In this document: positions 45,354 to 53,473 of the stretch, piece after piece
Layout of the letters: each line of letters begins with the position of its first letter
How positions within the stretch are numbered: position 1 is the stretch's first letter
DNA from: CAVQGZ01 sp942491665
Lineage (GTDB): Bacteria > Actinomycetota > Actinomycetes > Jiangellales > Jiangellaceae
Length of the DNA: 64,000 nucleotides
Assembly: GCA_942491665.1 (NCBI GenBank)
Contig: CALOBR010000003.1
Coordinates: 1-64,000 of the forward strand
Direction of reading: 5' to 3'
Notes under the pieces: generated by a model
What the model was told of the DNA's origin: nothing
Databases searched by the model: none
Seen by the model: only the letters and a program-made list of their open reading frames with translations
Translations under genes and position numbers: made by a program

Positions 45354-46478
45354 GTGCCGACCGTCCTCGCCGCCGACACCCTGGTCACCGGCGGCCAGGT
45401 GCTCTCGCCAGGCGCGGTCACGATCGATGGGTCGACGATCACGGCGGTGTCCGACACCGTCCCCGACCACGTCGACGCGCGCGTCGCGCACCTGGTGCCC
45501 GGGTTCGTCGACCTCCACACCCACGGTGCCGGCGGCGCCACCGTCGCCGGGGCCGACCAGCAGGCGATCGCGGCGTTTGCCGCGACCCACCGTCGCCACG
45601 GCACCACCACGATCTGCGCGAGCCTCGTCTCCGCTCACCCACGTCCGCTGCTGGCCGACGTCGCGGCCCTCGCCGAGCTGGTCGACGACGGACTGATCGC
45701 CGGCACCCACCTGGAGGGCCCGTGGATCTCGCCGGCGATGAAGGGCGCTCATGACCTCAGCGCGCTGCGCCCGCCGGACCCGGACGAGGTGGACGCGATC
45801 ATCGCCGCCGCCCGGGGCACCGTGCACATGGTCACGCTGGCACCTGAGCTCGATCACGGCATGGAGGCGGTGCGCCGGTTCGCCGACGCCGGGGTGCTGG
45901 CCGCCTTCGGCCACAGCGACGCCGACTGGGCGCAGACGCGCGCCGCCATCGAAGCCGGCAGCACCGTCACCACCCACCTGTTCAACCAGATGCGGCCGAT
46001 CCACCACCGTGAGCCTGGACCGATCCCCGCGCTCCTGGGCGACCCGCGCATGCACGTCGAGCTGATCGCAGACGGCATCCACGTGCACTCGGCCGTCATC
46101 GCTCTGGTGCGCCAGGCCGTCCCCGTCGAGCGCATCGTGGTGGTGACCGATGCCATGGCGGCAGCCGGTCAGGCCGACGGTGCGTACATGCTCGGTGACC
46201 TCTCCGTCGAGGTGACCGACGGTGTCGCGAGACTGACGCACACAGCTGCCCTGGCCGGCAGCACGCTCACGATGGGCGAGGCGTTCCGGCTCGTCGTGAC
46301 GTCGTGCGGGTTCAGCCTCAGCGACGCTGTGCAGGCCACCTCGGTCAACCCTGCGCGGCTGCTGGGGCGCACGGACGTAGGCTCCGTGGCGGTCGGAAAG
46401 GCCGCCGACCTCGTGGCGCTGGACTCCGACCTGGCCGTGCAGCAGGTGTGGCACAAGGGTGCGGCCGTCCGGACCTGA
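45354..46478 (+). CDS. nagA: N-acetylglucosamine-6-phosphate deacetylase
   Basis: The 374-residue amidohydrolase removes acetate from GlcNAc-6-P to give GlcN-6-P. Metal-binding and catalytic motifs are visible: DLHTHGAGGATV (HxH), THLEGPWISPAMKGAHD (Glu metal ligand), AFGHSDADW and TTHLFNQMRPIHHREPG (two His), and VVTDAMAAAG (catalytic Asp). GTG 45354 was chosen because the family begins near this point; TTG 45342 is an alternative. It is divergent from purM with 84 bases between starts. nagB follows after 57 bases on the same strand. Confidence 0.94.
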   Translation: MPTVLAADTLVTGGQVLSPGAVTIDGSTITAVSDTVPDHVDARVAHLVPGFVDLHTHGAGGATVAGADQQAIAAFAATHRRHGTTTICASLVSAHPRPLLADVAALAELVDDGLIAGTHLEGPWISPAMKGAHDLSALRPPDPDEVDAIIAAARGTVHMVTLAPELDHGMEAVRRFADAGVLAAFGHSDADWAQTRAAIEAGSTVTTHLFNQMRPIHHREPGPIPALLGDPRMHVELIADGIHVHSAVIALVRQAVPVERIVVVTDAMAAAGQADGAYMLGDLSVEVTDGVARLTHTAALAGSTLTMGEAFRLVVTSCGFSLSDAVQATSVNPARLLGRTDVGSVAVGKAADLVALDSDLAVQQVWHKGAAVRT

Positions 46479-46535
46479 TGGGTGGCAGGGACCGGCAGGC
46501 GGCACAGCGGCAGGTCCCAGATGCAGGAGGCAGTT

Positions 46536-47321
46536 GTGGAAGTAGTGCTGGTGCCCACCCCCGAGGATGCCGCCCCGATTGTGGCCGACGCGTACTCGCG
46601 GCTGCTCGCCGGCAAGCCGGACGCCGTGCTCGGCCTGGCTACCGGGTCGACCCCGCTGGGCGTCTACCGCGAGCTGATCCACCGCCACGGCGACGAGGGC
46701 CTGAGCTTCGCGCAGGCGCAGGCGTTCAACCTCGACGAGTACGTGGGGCTGCCGGCCGGACACCCCGAGCTCTACCGCACGTTCATCGAGCGCGAGTTCA
46801 CCAGCCACGTCGACTTCGCCGACGGTGCCGTGCACGGACCGGACGGCCTGGCCGACGACCTCACCGCCGCGGCCGCCGACTACGAGCGGCAGATCGCCGA
46901 CGCCGGTGGCATCGACCTGCAGATCCTCGGCATCGGGGCCGACGGGCACCTGGCGTTCAACATGCCCATGTCGTCGCTTACCTCGCGCACCCGGCTCAAG
47001 ACGCTGACCACGAAGACCCGTACCGACAACGCCCGCTTCTTCGACGGCGACATCTCCCAGGTGCCCAAGCACTGCCTCACCCAGGGGCTGGGCACCATCA
47101 TGGAGAGCCGGCACGTCGTGATGCTCGGCTTCGGCAAGAACAAGGCGCAGGCGATCGCCGAGTGTGTCGAAGGGGCCATCGCCTCGCGCTGGCCGGCATC
47201 CATCCTGCAGATGCACCCCCACGCGACCGTGGTCGTGGACGAGGACGCGGCGAGTCAGCTGCGCTTCACCGGCTACTACACCGACACGTTTGCCGGAAAG
47301 CCTGACTGGCAGGGCATCTAG
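46536..47321 (+). CDS. nagB: Glucosamine-6-phosphate deaminase
   Basis: The 261-residue enzyme converts GlcN-6-P to fructose-6-P and ammonia. Motifs are GLATGSTPLGVYRELI (phosphate loop), FNLDEYVGL (catalytic Asp), GIGADGHLAFNMP (with the active-site His) and TQGLGTIMESRHVVMLGFGKNKA. GTG 46536 is preferred to ATG 46521 because AGGAGG (46524-46529) then has a six-base spacing. Together with nagA it channels amino sugars, for instance from cell-wall recycling or chitin, to glycolysis. It ends eight bases before the convergent purF stop. Confidence 0.95.
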   Translation: MEVVLVPTPEDAAPIVADAYSRLLAGKPDAVLGLATGSTPLGVYRELIHRHGDEGLSFAQAQAFNLDEYVGLPAGHPELYRTFIEREFTSHVDFADGAVHGPDGLADDLTAAAADYERQIADAGGIDLQILGIGADGHLAFNMPMSSLTSRTRLKTLTTKTRTDNARFFDGDISQVPKHCLTQGLGTIMESRHVVMLGFGKNKAQAIAECVEGAIASRWPASILQMHPHATVVVDEDAASQLRFTGYYTDTFAGKPDWQGI

Positions 47322-47329
47322 GCGTCGGG

Positions 47330-48916
47330 CTACGGGCGGGTCAGGGCGTCGGCACCGCCCGCGCCACCCACCAGCACGGCAAGCCCGTCAGCAACGTCGA
47401 TAACCTCGGCAGTGGTGGTGCCGGCGCCGGCCGGACCCTCGTCCAGCGGAAGCGTGGGCTGCTCCAGAGCGTGCTTGCCACGCAACGCCTCGTCCGGCAG
47501 CGCCACCGGGTACACGCCGTCAAAACATGCCCGGCACAGCCGCTCTGCCGGTACGTGGGTCGACTCGGTGAGTGCCTCCAACGAGATGTAGCCCAAGCTG
47601 TCGGCCCCGATGTGCCGACGGATCTCGTCGGTGTCGAGACCGTTGGCGATCAGCTCGGCACGGGTGGCGAAGTCGATGCCGTAGAAGCAGGGCCACTTGA
47701 CCGGCGGTGAGGAGATGCGCACGTGCACCTCTTCGGCTCCGGCCTCGCGCAGCATGCGCACCAGCGCGCGCTGGGTGTTGCCGCGCACGATCGAGTCGTC
47801 GACGACGACGAGCCGTTTGCCGTCGATCACGTCGCGCAGCGGGTTGAGCTTGAGCCTGATGCCGAGCTGGCGGATCGTCTGGCTCGGCTGGATGAACGTG
47901 CGACCCACGTAGGAGTTCTTCACCAGGCCGCTGCCGTACGGGATGCCGCTGGCTTCGGCATAGCCGACCGCCGCGGGGGTTCCCGACTCGGGCACCGGGA
48001 TCACCATGTCGGCGTCGGCCGGGTGCTCGACGGCGAGGCGACGCCCGACCTCGACCCGGGCGGCGTGCACCGACCGGTCGCTGATCGTGGTGTCGGGGCG
48101 GGCGAGGTAGACGAACTCGAAGAGGCACCCGCGCGGCTCGGCCGGCGCGAAGCGCCGCGTCCGCAGGCCCCGTGAGTCGACCGCGATCAGCTCACCCGGC
48201 TCGACCTCGCGCACCAGGGACGCACCGACGATGTCGAGGGCCGCGGTCTCGCTTGCCACGACCCACCCGCGCTCGAGCCTGCCGAGGACGAGCGGACGGA
48301 TGCCTTGGGGGTCGCGTGCGGCGAACAGCGTCGACTCGTCGGCGAAGACCAGGGAGAAGGCGCCGCGCAGCAAGGCGAGGTCGTCGACGGCCACGTCCTC
48401 GAGCGAGGTGTTTGGATGGCTGCCGAGCAGAGCCGTGATCAGCATGGTGTCGGTGGTGTTGCCCTGCATCACCTTCTCGCGCGACTCTCCCTGGCCGCGA
48501 GCGGCGATCAGGTCGGCGAGCTCGTGGGAGTTGGTGAGGTTGCCGTTGTGGCCGAGCGCGATCGTGCCGTCGGCGGTGGGGGCGAGGGTGGGCTGGGCGT
48601 TCTCCCAGCGTGACGACCCCGTGGTGGAGTAGCGGGTGTGCCCGACTGCGACATGGCCGACAAGGGCTGAGAGCGTCCGCTCGTCGAACACCTGCGACAC
48701 CAGGCCCATGTCTTTGTAGACCAAGATGGCCTGGCCGTCGCCCACGGCGATACCGGCCGACTCCTGGCCCCGGTGCTGCAGCGCGTACAGCCCGTAGTAG
48801 CTGAGCTTGGCGACGTCCTCGCCGGGCGCCCAGACGCCGAACACGCCACAGGCGTCCTGGGGTCGCTTGTCGTCGGGGTCGACCTCATGGGTCAGTCGTC
48901 CGTCGCCGCGCGGCAC
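47330..48916 (-). CDS. purF: Amidophosphoribosyltransferase
   Basis: The 528-residue enzyme makes phosphoribosylamine from PRPP and glutamine, the first committed purine step. A propeptide (MPRGDGRLTHEV, then DDKRPQDA) precedes the nucleophile Cys23 in ACGVFGVW, so it should be matured by cleavage as in Bacillus-type enzymes. The four Fe-S Cys are in RGCLFEF, WPCFYGID and RLCRACFDG. The PRPP loop is KRLVVVDDSIVRGNT. The C-terminal tail after GVYPVALPD is typical of actinobacteria. GTG 48916 gives the usual RGDGRLTH start. Confidence 0.96.
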   Translation of the reverse strand: MPRGDGRLTHEVDPDDKRPQDACGVFGVWAPGEDVAKLSYYGLYALQHRGQESAGIAVGDGQAILVYKDMGLVSQVFDERTLSALVGHVAVGHTRYSTTGSSRWENAQPTLAPTADGTIALGHNGNLTNSHELADLIAARGQGESREKVMQGNTTDTMLITALLGSHPNTSLEDVAVDDLALLRGAFSLVFADESTLFAARDPQGIRPLVLGRLERGWVVASETAALDIVGASLVREVEPGELIAVDSRGLRTRRFAPAEPRGCLFEFVYLARPDTTISDRSVHAARVEVGRRLAVEHPADADMVIPVPESGTPAAVGYAEASGIPYGSGLVKNSYVGRTFIQPSQTIRQLGIRLKLNPLRDVIDGKRLVVVDDSIVRGNTQRALVRMLREAGAEEVHVRISSPPVKWPCFYGIDFATRAELIANGLDTDEIRRHIGADSLGYISLEALTESTHVPAERLCRACFDGVYPVALPDEALRGKHALEQPTLPLDEGPAGAGTTTAEVIDVADGLAVLVGGAGGADALTRP

Positions 48917-48973
48917 ACGCCGAAGTGTAGGCGCCTGGCACCGCTGCGGTCACTGCCGTCGTACGTTCGGCCC

Positions 48974-49879
48974 ATGAGCCCACGCGACGAGAAGCCCCCC
49001 GGCCCGCCCGAACCCCCCTCGTTGCGCCAGGTGGACGGGCCGGCGCAGACGGCGCTGTCGTTCGCCCGCGTGCTGCGCCACCGTCCGCCCACCATCGGTC
49101 CGGAAACCTCGGTGACCCCCGGCGGCGTGCGGATCGAGGCCTGGACCACGTCCGCATCGCTGGTCGGGCGGTACCGAGACGTCGTGGGCTCCGATGCCCG
49201 CATGCCGCTGACGTTCCCGGCGCTGATCGCAACCCGGCTGCACCGCGACCTCATGGGCGCCCGGGGCCTGCCTGTCAACGGGATGGGGCTGGTGCACGTC
49301 GCAACCGAGCTGTGGTCATCGAACCGGCTGCCGGTGGGCGAGCCGTGGCGGCTGAGTGCCTGGGCGGACGGCTCGCGGCACACCCGCTCGGGGCTGGAGA
49401 TCGACCTGTGGGCTCGCTGCGCCGGCGCCGACGCGTCGTGGACCACCCGTGTCGTGGTGCTCGCCCGCGCCAAGGCCGCCCGCGGCGAGGAGCCGTCGGC
49501 AGCCCCGCCCGTCCCGGACTCACCCGGGCCCTGGACCCTCACCACGCCGTTGGTCGCCGACTCCGGCGCCGGCCGGGCCTACGGTCGCGTGAGTGGCGAC
49601 GTGAACCCGATCCATATGCACGCGTTGACCGCACGCCCGTTCGGGTTCAGCCGGGCCATCGCCCACGGCTGGTGGACCCTGCCGCGGGCTCTGGCCCTGA
49701 TGGGCGTCGACGAGACGCCGACCGACGCCACGCGCCGCCTCGAGGTGAGCTACCGGCGCCCGGTGCTGCTGCCGTCCGAGCCCACGCTGCACGCGCGAGT
49801 AGGCGACGCGGAGTCGGCGTTCGTGCTGCTCAGCAGCGAGGGCAAGGTGCACATGGGCGGGCGCCTCACGCGCGCCTAA
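48974..49879 (+). CDS. MaoC/hot-dog dehydratase-like protein
   Basis: The 301-residue protein has two hot-dog halves. The C-terminal half shows the hydratase 2 motif YGRVSGDVNPIHMHALTARPFGFSRAIAHGWW, with the catalytic Asp-x4-His pair of MaoC-type hydratases. The N-terminal half (RMPLTFPALIATRLHRDLMGARGLP, MGLVHVATELWSSNRLPVGE) is the degenerate partner domain. Members hydrate enoyl-thioesters in fatty-acid or mycolic-type pathways; the substrate is unknown. ATG 48974 begins a proline-rich leader. It is divergent from purF with 57 bases between starts. Confidence 0.85.
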   Translation: MSPRDEKPPGPPEPPSLRQVDGPAQTALSFARVLRHRPPTIGPETSVTPGGVRIEAWTTSASLVGRYRDVVGSDARMPLTFPALIATRLHRDLMGARGLPVNGMGLVHVATELWSSNRLPVGEPWRLSAWADGSRHTRSGLEIDLWARCAGADASWTTRVVVLARAKAARGEEPSAAPPVPDSPGPWTLTTPLVADSGAGRAYGRVSGDVNPIHMHALTARPFGFSRAIAHGWWTLPRALALMGVDETPTDATRRLEVSYRRPVLLPSEPTLHARVGDAESAFVLLSSEGKVHMGGRLTRA

Positions 49880-49893
49880 CGCCTGCCTATACA

Positions 49894-49982
49894 CGAAGCC
49901 CCACATTCGCCGCCACAGCGGGCGCAAGCTCACCCGAAACCGCAGGTGATGGCGACATCTACGAGGCGAATGTGGGGATTCG
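49894..49982. repeat. Long palindromic element between convergent genes
   Basis: The left arm at 49894-49911 (CGAAGCCCCACATTCGCC) and right arm at 49965-49982 (GGCGAATGTGGGGATTCG) pair over 18 positions with one mismatch. Weaker pairing continues outward. The 53-base middle contains GCGGGCG and further short pairs. It lies between the 3' ends of the MaoC-like and M20 genes. It could serve as a two-way transcription stop or be a REP-like element with relatives elsewhere in the genome. The window holds only this copy as far as I can see. Confidence 0.8.
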
Positions 49983-50004
49983 CGTACACCGCGCCTCTGA
50001 GCAC

Positions 50005-51345
50005 CTACTCGGCAGCGAGTCGGTGCAGCAGCAGAGCCTCGAACAGGCAGGTGCGGGCGAACATGGCGAGGTGGACGCTCTCGTCGGGCCCGTGCCAGTT
50101 CGACTCGGGGTCACCGGCGCCGGTCACGAGGATGGCGGCCTGCGGGTACGCCACGGCAAGCTCGGCCACGAACGGGATGGAACCACCGACGCCGATCTCG
50201 ACCGGGTCGGCCCCGAAGGCGTCACGCAGGGCTCCGGTAGCCACCCGAGCGGGCGGTGAGCCGAGGTCGAGGACGATGCTCTGGCCGCGGCCGCCGGGCG
50301 TCACCTCGACCTGGGCACCCCACGGCGCGTGACCCCGCAGGTGCTCGGTGAGCGCGTCCATCGCCGCTGGCACGTCCTGGCCGGGTGCCAGCCGCACGCT
50401 CACCTTCGCGCGGGCGGTGGGCACCAGCACGTTGGCGGCCTCGTCCAGCGAAGGTGCGTCGATGGCGAGCACCGCGACGGAGGGCTGCATCCACAGCCGG
50501 TCGGTGAGCGGCCCGGTGCCCATGAGCGACACCCCGTCGAGCACGCCGGTCTCGGTGCGCCACCTGCCCTCGTCCAGGTCAGGCGCGGGACGAGAGGCGT
50601 GGCGCAGTCCCGGGATCGCTACCGAGCCGTCGTCGGTGTGCAGGCTCGCCAGCACGTGGGACAGGGCCGAGAGGGCGTCCGGCGCGGCGCTGCCCATGCC
50701 GGAGTGAGCCGGCTTGCTCAGCGTGCGCACCTCGACGGTGGCTTCGACCACGCCGCGAAGCGAGGTGGTGAGCGCCGGCACATCCGCACTCCAGTTCATG
50801 GAGTCGGCGACGACCAGCACGTCCGCGGCCAGAAGGGACCGGTGCTCGGCGAGGAAGGCCGCGAAGGTCGGCGACCCGATCTCTTCCTCGCCCTCGACGA
50901 ACAGCGTCACCCCCACCGGTGGGCGCCCCCCGTGCGCGCGCACCGCGGCCAGGTGCGCGACGACTCCGGCCTTGTCGTCGGCGGCGCCGCGGCCGTAGAG
51001 CCGGCCATCAACCTCGACGGGCTCGAACGGGGCGGTGGCCCAGGCCTGCGTCGGGGCCGGCTGCACGTCGTGGTGGGCGTAGAGCAGCACCGTCGGCATG
51101 CCCGGTGGAGCCGTCCAGCGGGCGACCACCGCGGGCTTGCCGCCGTCGGCCGTGAGCACGTCGACGGTGTCGGCACCCGCCGCACGGGCCATCCCGGCCA
51201 CGACATCGGCACTGGCGACGACATCGGGTGCGTGCGCGGGCTCGGCGCTGACCGACGGGATGCGCACCAGGGTCATCAGGTCGTTCATCGCCGCCGGGTG
51301 CAGGCGCGTTACCTGCTCGGCCAGGGCCTTCTCGTCCGGGGTCAC
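50005..51345 (-). CDS. M20-family dipeptidase
   Basis: The 446-residue cytoplasmic peptidase has all expected metal sites: His in VLLYAHHDVQPAP, bridging Asp in GRGAADDKAGVVAHLAAV, the catalytic Glu pair in LFVEGEEEIGSP, Asp in VVADSMNWSADVP and a late His in PESNWHGPDESVHLAMF. The lid/dimerisation domain (residues about 200-310) begins LRGVVEATVEVRTLSKPAHSGMG. Family members such as carnosinase-like dipeptidases cut unblocked dipeptides with zinc or manganese. GTG 51345 is the start. Confidence 0.93.
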   Translation of the reverse strand: MTPDEKALAEQVTRLHPAAMNDLMTLVRIPSVSAEPAHAPDVVASADVVAGMARAAGADTVDVLTADGGKPAVVARWTAPPGMPTVLLYAHHDVQPAPTQAWATAPFEPVEVDGRLYGRGAADDKAGVVAHLAAVRAHGGRPPVGVTLFVEGEEEIGSPTFAAFLAEHRSLLAADVLVVADSMNWSADVPALTTSLRGVVEATVEVRTLSKPAHSGMGSAAPDALSALSHVLASLHTDDGSVAIPGLRHASRPAPDLDEGRWRTETGVLDGVSLMGTGPLTDRLWMQPSVAVLAIDAPSLDEAANVLVPTARAKVSVRLAPGQDVPAAMDALTEHLRGHAPWGAQVEVTPGGRGQSIVLDLGSPPARVATGALRDAFGADPVEIGVGGSIPFVAELAVAYPQAAILVTGAGDPESNWHGPDESVHLAMFARTCLFEALLLHRLAAE

Positions 51346-51379
51346 CTCGCGAGCCTACGAGCCCGCCTAGCCTGCGGTC

Positions 51380-51997
51380 ATGGTGTGGGTGCAAGTGCTG
51401 GGGTGGGTCGGCTCGACGCTGCTGATCATCTCCCTGCTGCAGACGCGGGTGCTGCGCCTGCGTGTTCTCAACACCGTCGCCGCGGTCGTGCTCGTGGCGT
51501 TCAACGCGCTGGTCGAGGTGTGGCCGATGGCGGTGATGAACGCCGTGATCATCGTGATCAACCTGTGGCAGATCGCCAGGCTGCGCTCGGCCGCCCACGC
51601 CGAGGGCTACACCCTGCTCGAGGTCGACCCCACCGACGACTACCTGCGGCACGTGCTGCGCGTGCACGAGAGGGAGATTCGCGAGTTCTTCCCCGACTTC
51701 GTCTTCGACCCGGCGGCCCAGGGAAGCGCCTTCCTCATCCTTCGCGGTGACGAGACCGCTGGCGTGGTGCTGCTGCAGGACGGAGACTCCCCGGGCATGG
51801 CCCAGCTCGACCTCGACTACGTGACGCCGAAGTACCGCGACTTCACCCCGGCCGAGTTCGTGTACGAACGCAGCGGCTGGTTCGCCGAGCACGGCTACGA
51901 GCGCGTGGCTGCGCCGCCCACCATGTCACCGGACGACCCCTACCTGCCCCGCCTCGGCTACGAACGCCAGGACGATCGCTGGGTTCGCCCGGTGTAG
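51380..51997 (+). CDS. YgjV-like membrane protein with a soluble C-terminal domain
   Basis: The 205-residue protein has three membrane segments in the first 75 residues (VQVLGWVGSTLLIISLLQ, LNTVAAVVLVAFNALVEV, MAVMNAVIIVINLWQI), matching the small YgjV-like family. The rest (residues 80-205) is soluble with a degenerate GNAT-like look (FLILRGDETAGVVLLQDGD, LDLDYVTPKYRDFTPAEFVYE, FAEHGYERVAA). No acyl-CoA motif is intact. Function unknown. It is divergent from the M20 gene, with 34 bases between starts, and convergent with the DinB-type gene. Confidence 0.7.
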   Translation: MVWVQVLGWVGSTLLIISLLQTRVLRLRVLNTVAAVVLVAFNALVEVWPMAVMNAVIIVINLWQIARLRSAAHAEGYTLLEVDPTDDYLRHVLRVHEREIREFFPDFVFDPAAQGSAFLILRGDETAGVVLLQDGDSPGMAQLDLDYVTPKYRDFTPAEFVYERSGWFAEHGYERVAAPPTMSPDDPYLPRLGYERQDDRWVRPV

Positions 51998-52012
51998 CCG
52001 GGGGGCACACCC

Positions 52013-52792
52013 CTACAGCAGTGGAAGCGTGGCGGACAGGTCGGCCCGCTGGCCGGACGCTGCCATGAGCCCCTGCTCGAGCGCCTGCGTCCAGCCCAGC
52101 CGTCCGGACGCCAGGCGCACCCAGGTGCCCGGGTCGGTCTCGACGACACCGGGCGGGGTTCCGCGGGTGTGCCGGGGACCGGGCAGGCACTGCACGGCCG
52201 CGACCGGCGGCACGCGCACCTCCAACGTGCGGCCAGGGTGGCGGAAGGCGAGGACATCCAAGAGCACCCGGGCCACCAGGCGTTGCGCGTCGGCCGGCGG
52301 TGCGGGCAGCCGCGCCTGCGGCAGCGAGCGCGCGAGGTCGTCGGAATGCACCACCAGCTCGATGATGCGCGTGATCACGAGGTCGGCCAGCCGCGCCGCG
52401 CCCCGGCGGGCGAGCACCTTGTCGACGTCGGCCAGGGCGTGCAGGCGGGCGAGGGCATCGTCCCAGCGCTCCTGGTAGGCCGCGGGGATGTCAGTGAGCT
52501 CGGCCTCTGCCTCGTGGGTCAGGGAATCGATGCGCGCGGCGCGGTCGACGTAGCCGGCCAGGTACTCGCTGATGCTGAGCACGCCGGCATTCGCCGGCAG
52601 GGGCTCGATGTGGCAGACCGAGTCGGCCACCACCACCAGGTGGGCGGTGAGGTCACGCACGCTCCATCCCGGCAGGACGCTCGGCGTCGCCAGCTGGTCA
52701 GGGGTGAGGTCGCCGATGGCCTCACCGACGGAGTCGATGCATCGGTGCAGCACGGGCACCACCTGATCGGTGGTGTACCGGCGCGCCGCCAC
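52013..52792 (-). CDS. Maleylpyruvate-isomerase-like (DinB/mycothiol-dependent) protein
   Basis: The 259-residue protein has the N-terminal four-helix DinB-like domain typical of actinobacterial mycothiol-dependent enzymes: VLHRCIDSVGEAIGDLTPDQLATPSVLPGWSVRDLTAHLVVVAD. It ends with an SCP2-like C-terminal part (TLEVRVPPVAAVQCLPGP, ETDPGTWVRLASGRLGW). A His in TAHLV and one in LVVHSDDLARSL are likely metal ligands. The family includes maleylpyruvate isomerase and many unassigned thiol transferases. GTG 52792 was chosen as start near RRYTTDQVV; an upstream extension is open but unlikely. Confidence 0.8.
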   Translation of the reverse strand: MAARRYTTDQVVPVLHRCIDSVGEAIGDLTPDQLATPSVLPGWSVRDLTAHLVVVADSVCHIEPLPANAGVLSISEYLAGYVDRAARIDSLTHEAEAELTDIPAAYQERWDDALARLHALADVDKVLARRGAARLADLVITRIIELVVHSDDLARSLPQARLPAPPADAQRLVARVLLDVLAFRHPGRTLEVRVPPVAAVQCLPGPRHTRGTPPGVVETDPGTWVRLASGRLGWTQALEQGLMAASGQRADLSATLPLL

Positions 52793-52932
52793 GTCCGCGA
52801 CTGTATCCCCCGTCGCCGGCAGGCCGGGCGGCACTCCGGACTGGGCCAGATGGCCCGGTAGGGCGCGCCCGATTGCAGGTATTACATAGATCACAGGGCC
52901 CGGTGTCGTGCCCTGAGGTCAGGAGGCGCACG

Positions 52933-53466
52933 GTGGAGACGCTTGCCCGTCGCATTGCTCTGGTCGTCGGTGGTGCCGGCACCGTCGGGGCGGCGGTCTG
53001 TCGGGCCCTCGTCGACGAAGGCGCCCAGGTTCTGATCGCCGACCAGTGCTCCCGGGTGGCCGACGGCACCAGGCTGGCCAACGAGCTCGGCCCCTGCGCG
53101 CAGTTCGAGCTGCTCGACCCGAGCAACGAGCGTGAGTGGCTGGCCACGCTGTCCGACGGCATCGGCCGCTTCGGTGGCCTGGACGCCATGGTGCTGGTGC
53201 AACCGGACGCGACCGGGGTCGCCCTGGCGCTGCGCACGGCCGGCCCGCACCTGGCCCGCCGCGGCGGGGCGTTCGTCGGGATGGCCTCGGCGACGTCATC
53301 AGCAGTGCTGTCGACCGCCGGCATCCCGGTGGTCGAGGTTCCAGAGGGACCTCTGTCGCGCGAGACGGCCGAGGCGCTGGCCGGCGCGGCACTGCGCTAC
53401 GCCAAGCATGCCTTGCGGACGTCGCCTCGATCGCTGCGCGGCCCGGCCGTGCGACCGGTGGTGTAG
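52933..53466 (+). CDS. Short SDR-like Rossmann protein without the catalytic Tyr motif
   Basis: The 177-residue protein begins with a dinucleotide-binding fold: IALVVGGAGTVGAAVCRALVDEGAQVLIADQ (GGxGxxG) with an acidic residue after strand two. LDAMVLVQPD takes the place of the usual NNAG. The catalytic Tyr-x3-Lys is not present where expected, and the protein is about 70 residues shorter than typical SDRs. YAKHALR near the end does not align with it. It may be a regulatory or inactive relative. Start GTG 52933 has AGGAGG (52921-52926) six bases upstream. It is convergent with purL and divergent from the DinB-like gene. Confidence 0.75.
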   Translation: METLARRIALVVGGAGTVGAAVCRALVDEGAQVLIADQCSRVADGTRLANELGPCAQFELLDPSNEREWLATLSDGIGRFGGLDAMVLVQPDATGVALALRTAGPHLARRGGAFVGMASATSSAVLSTAGIPVVEVPEGPLSRETAEALAGAALRYAKHALRTSPRSLRGPAVRPVV

Positions 53467-53473
53467 CCCGCGG

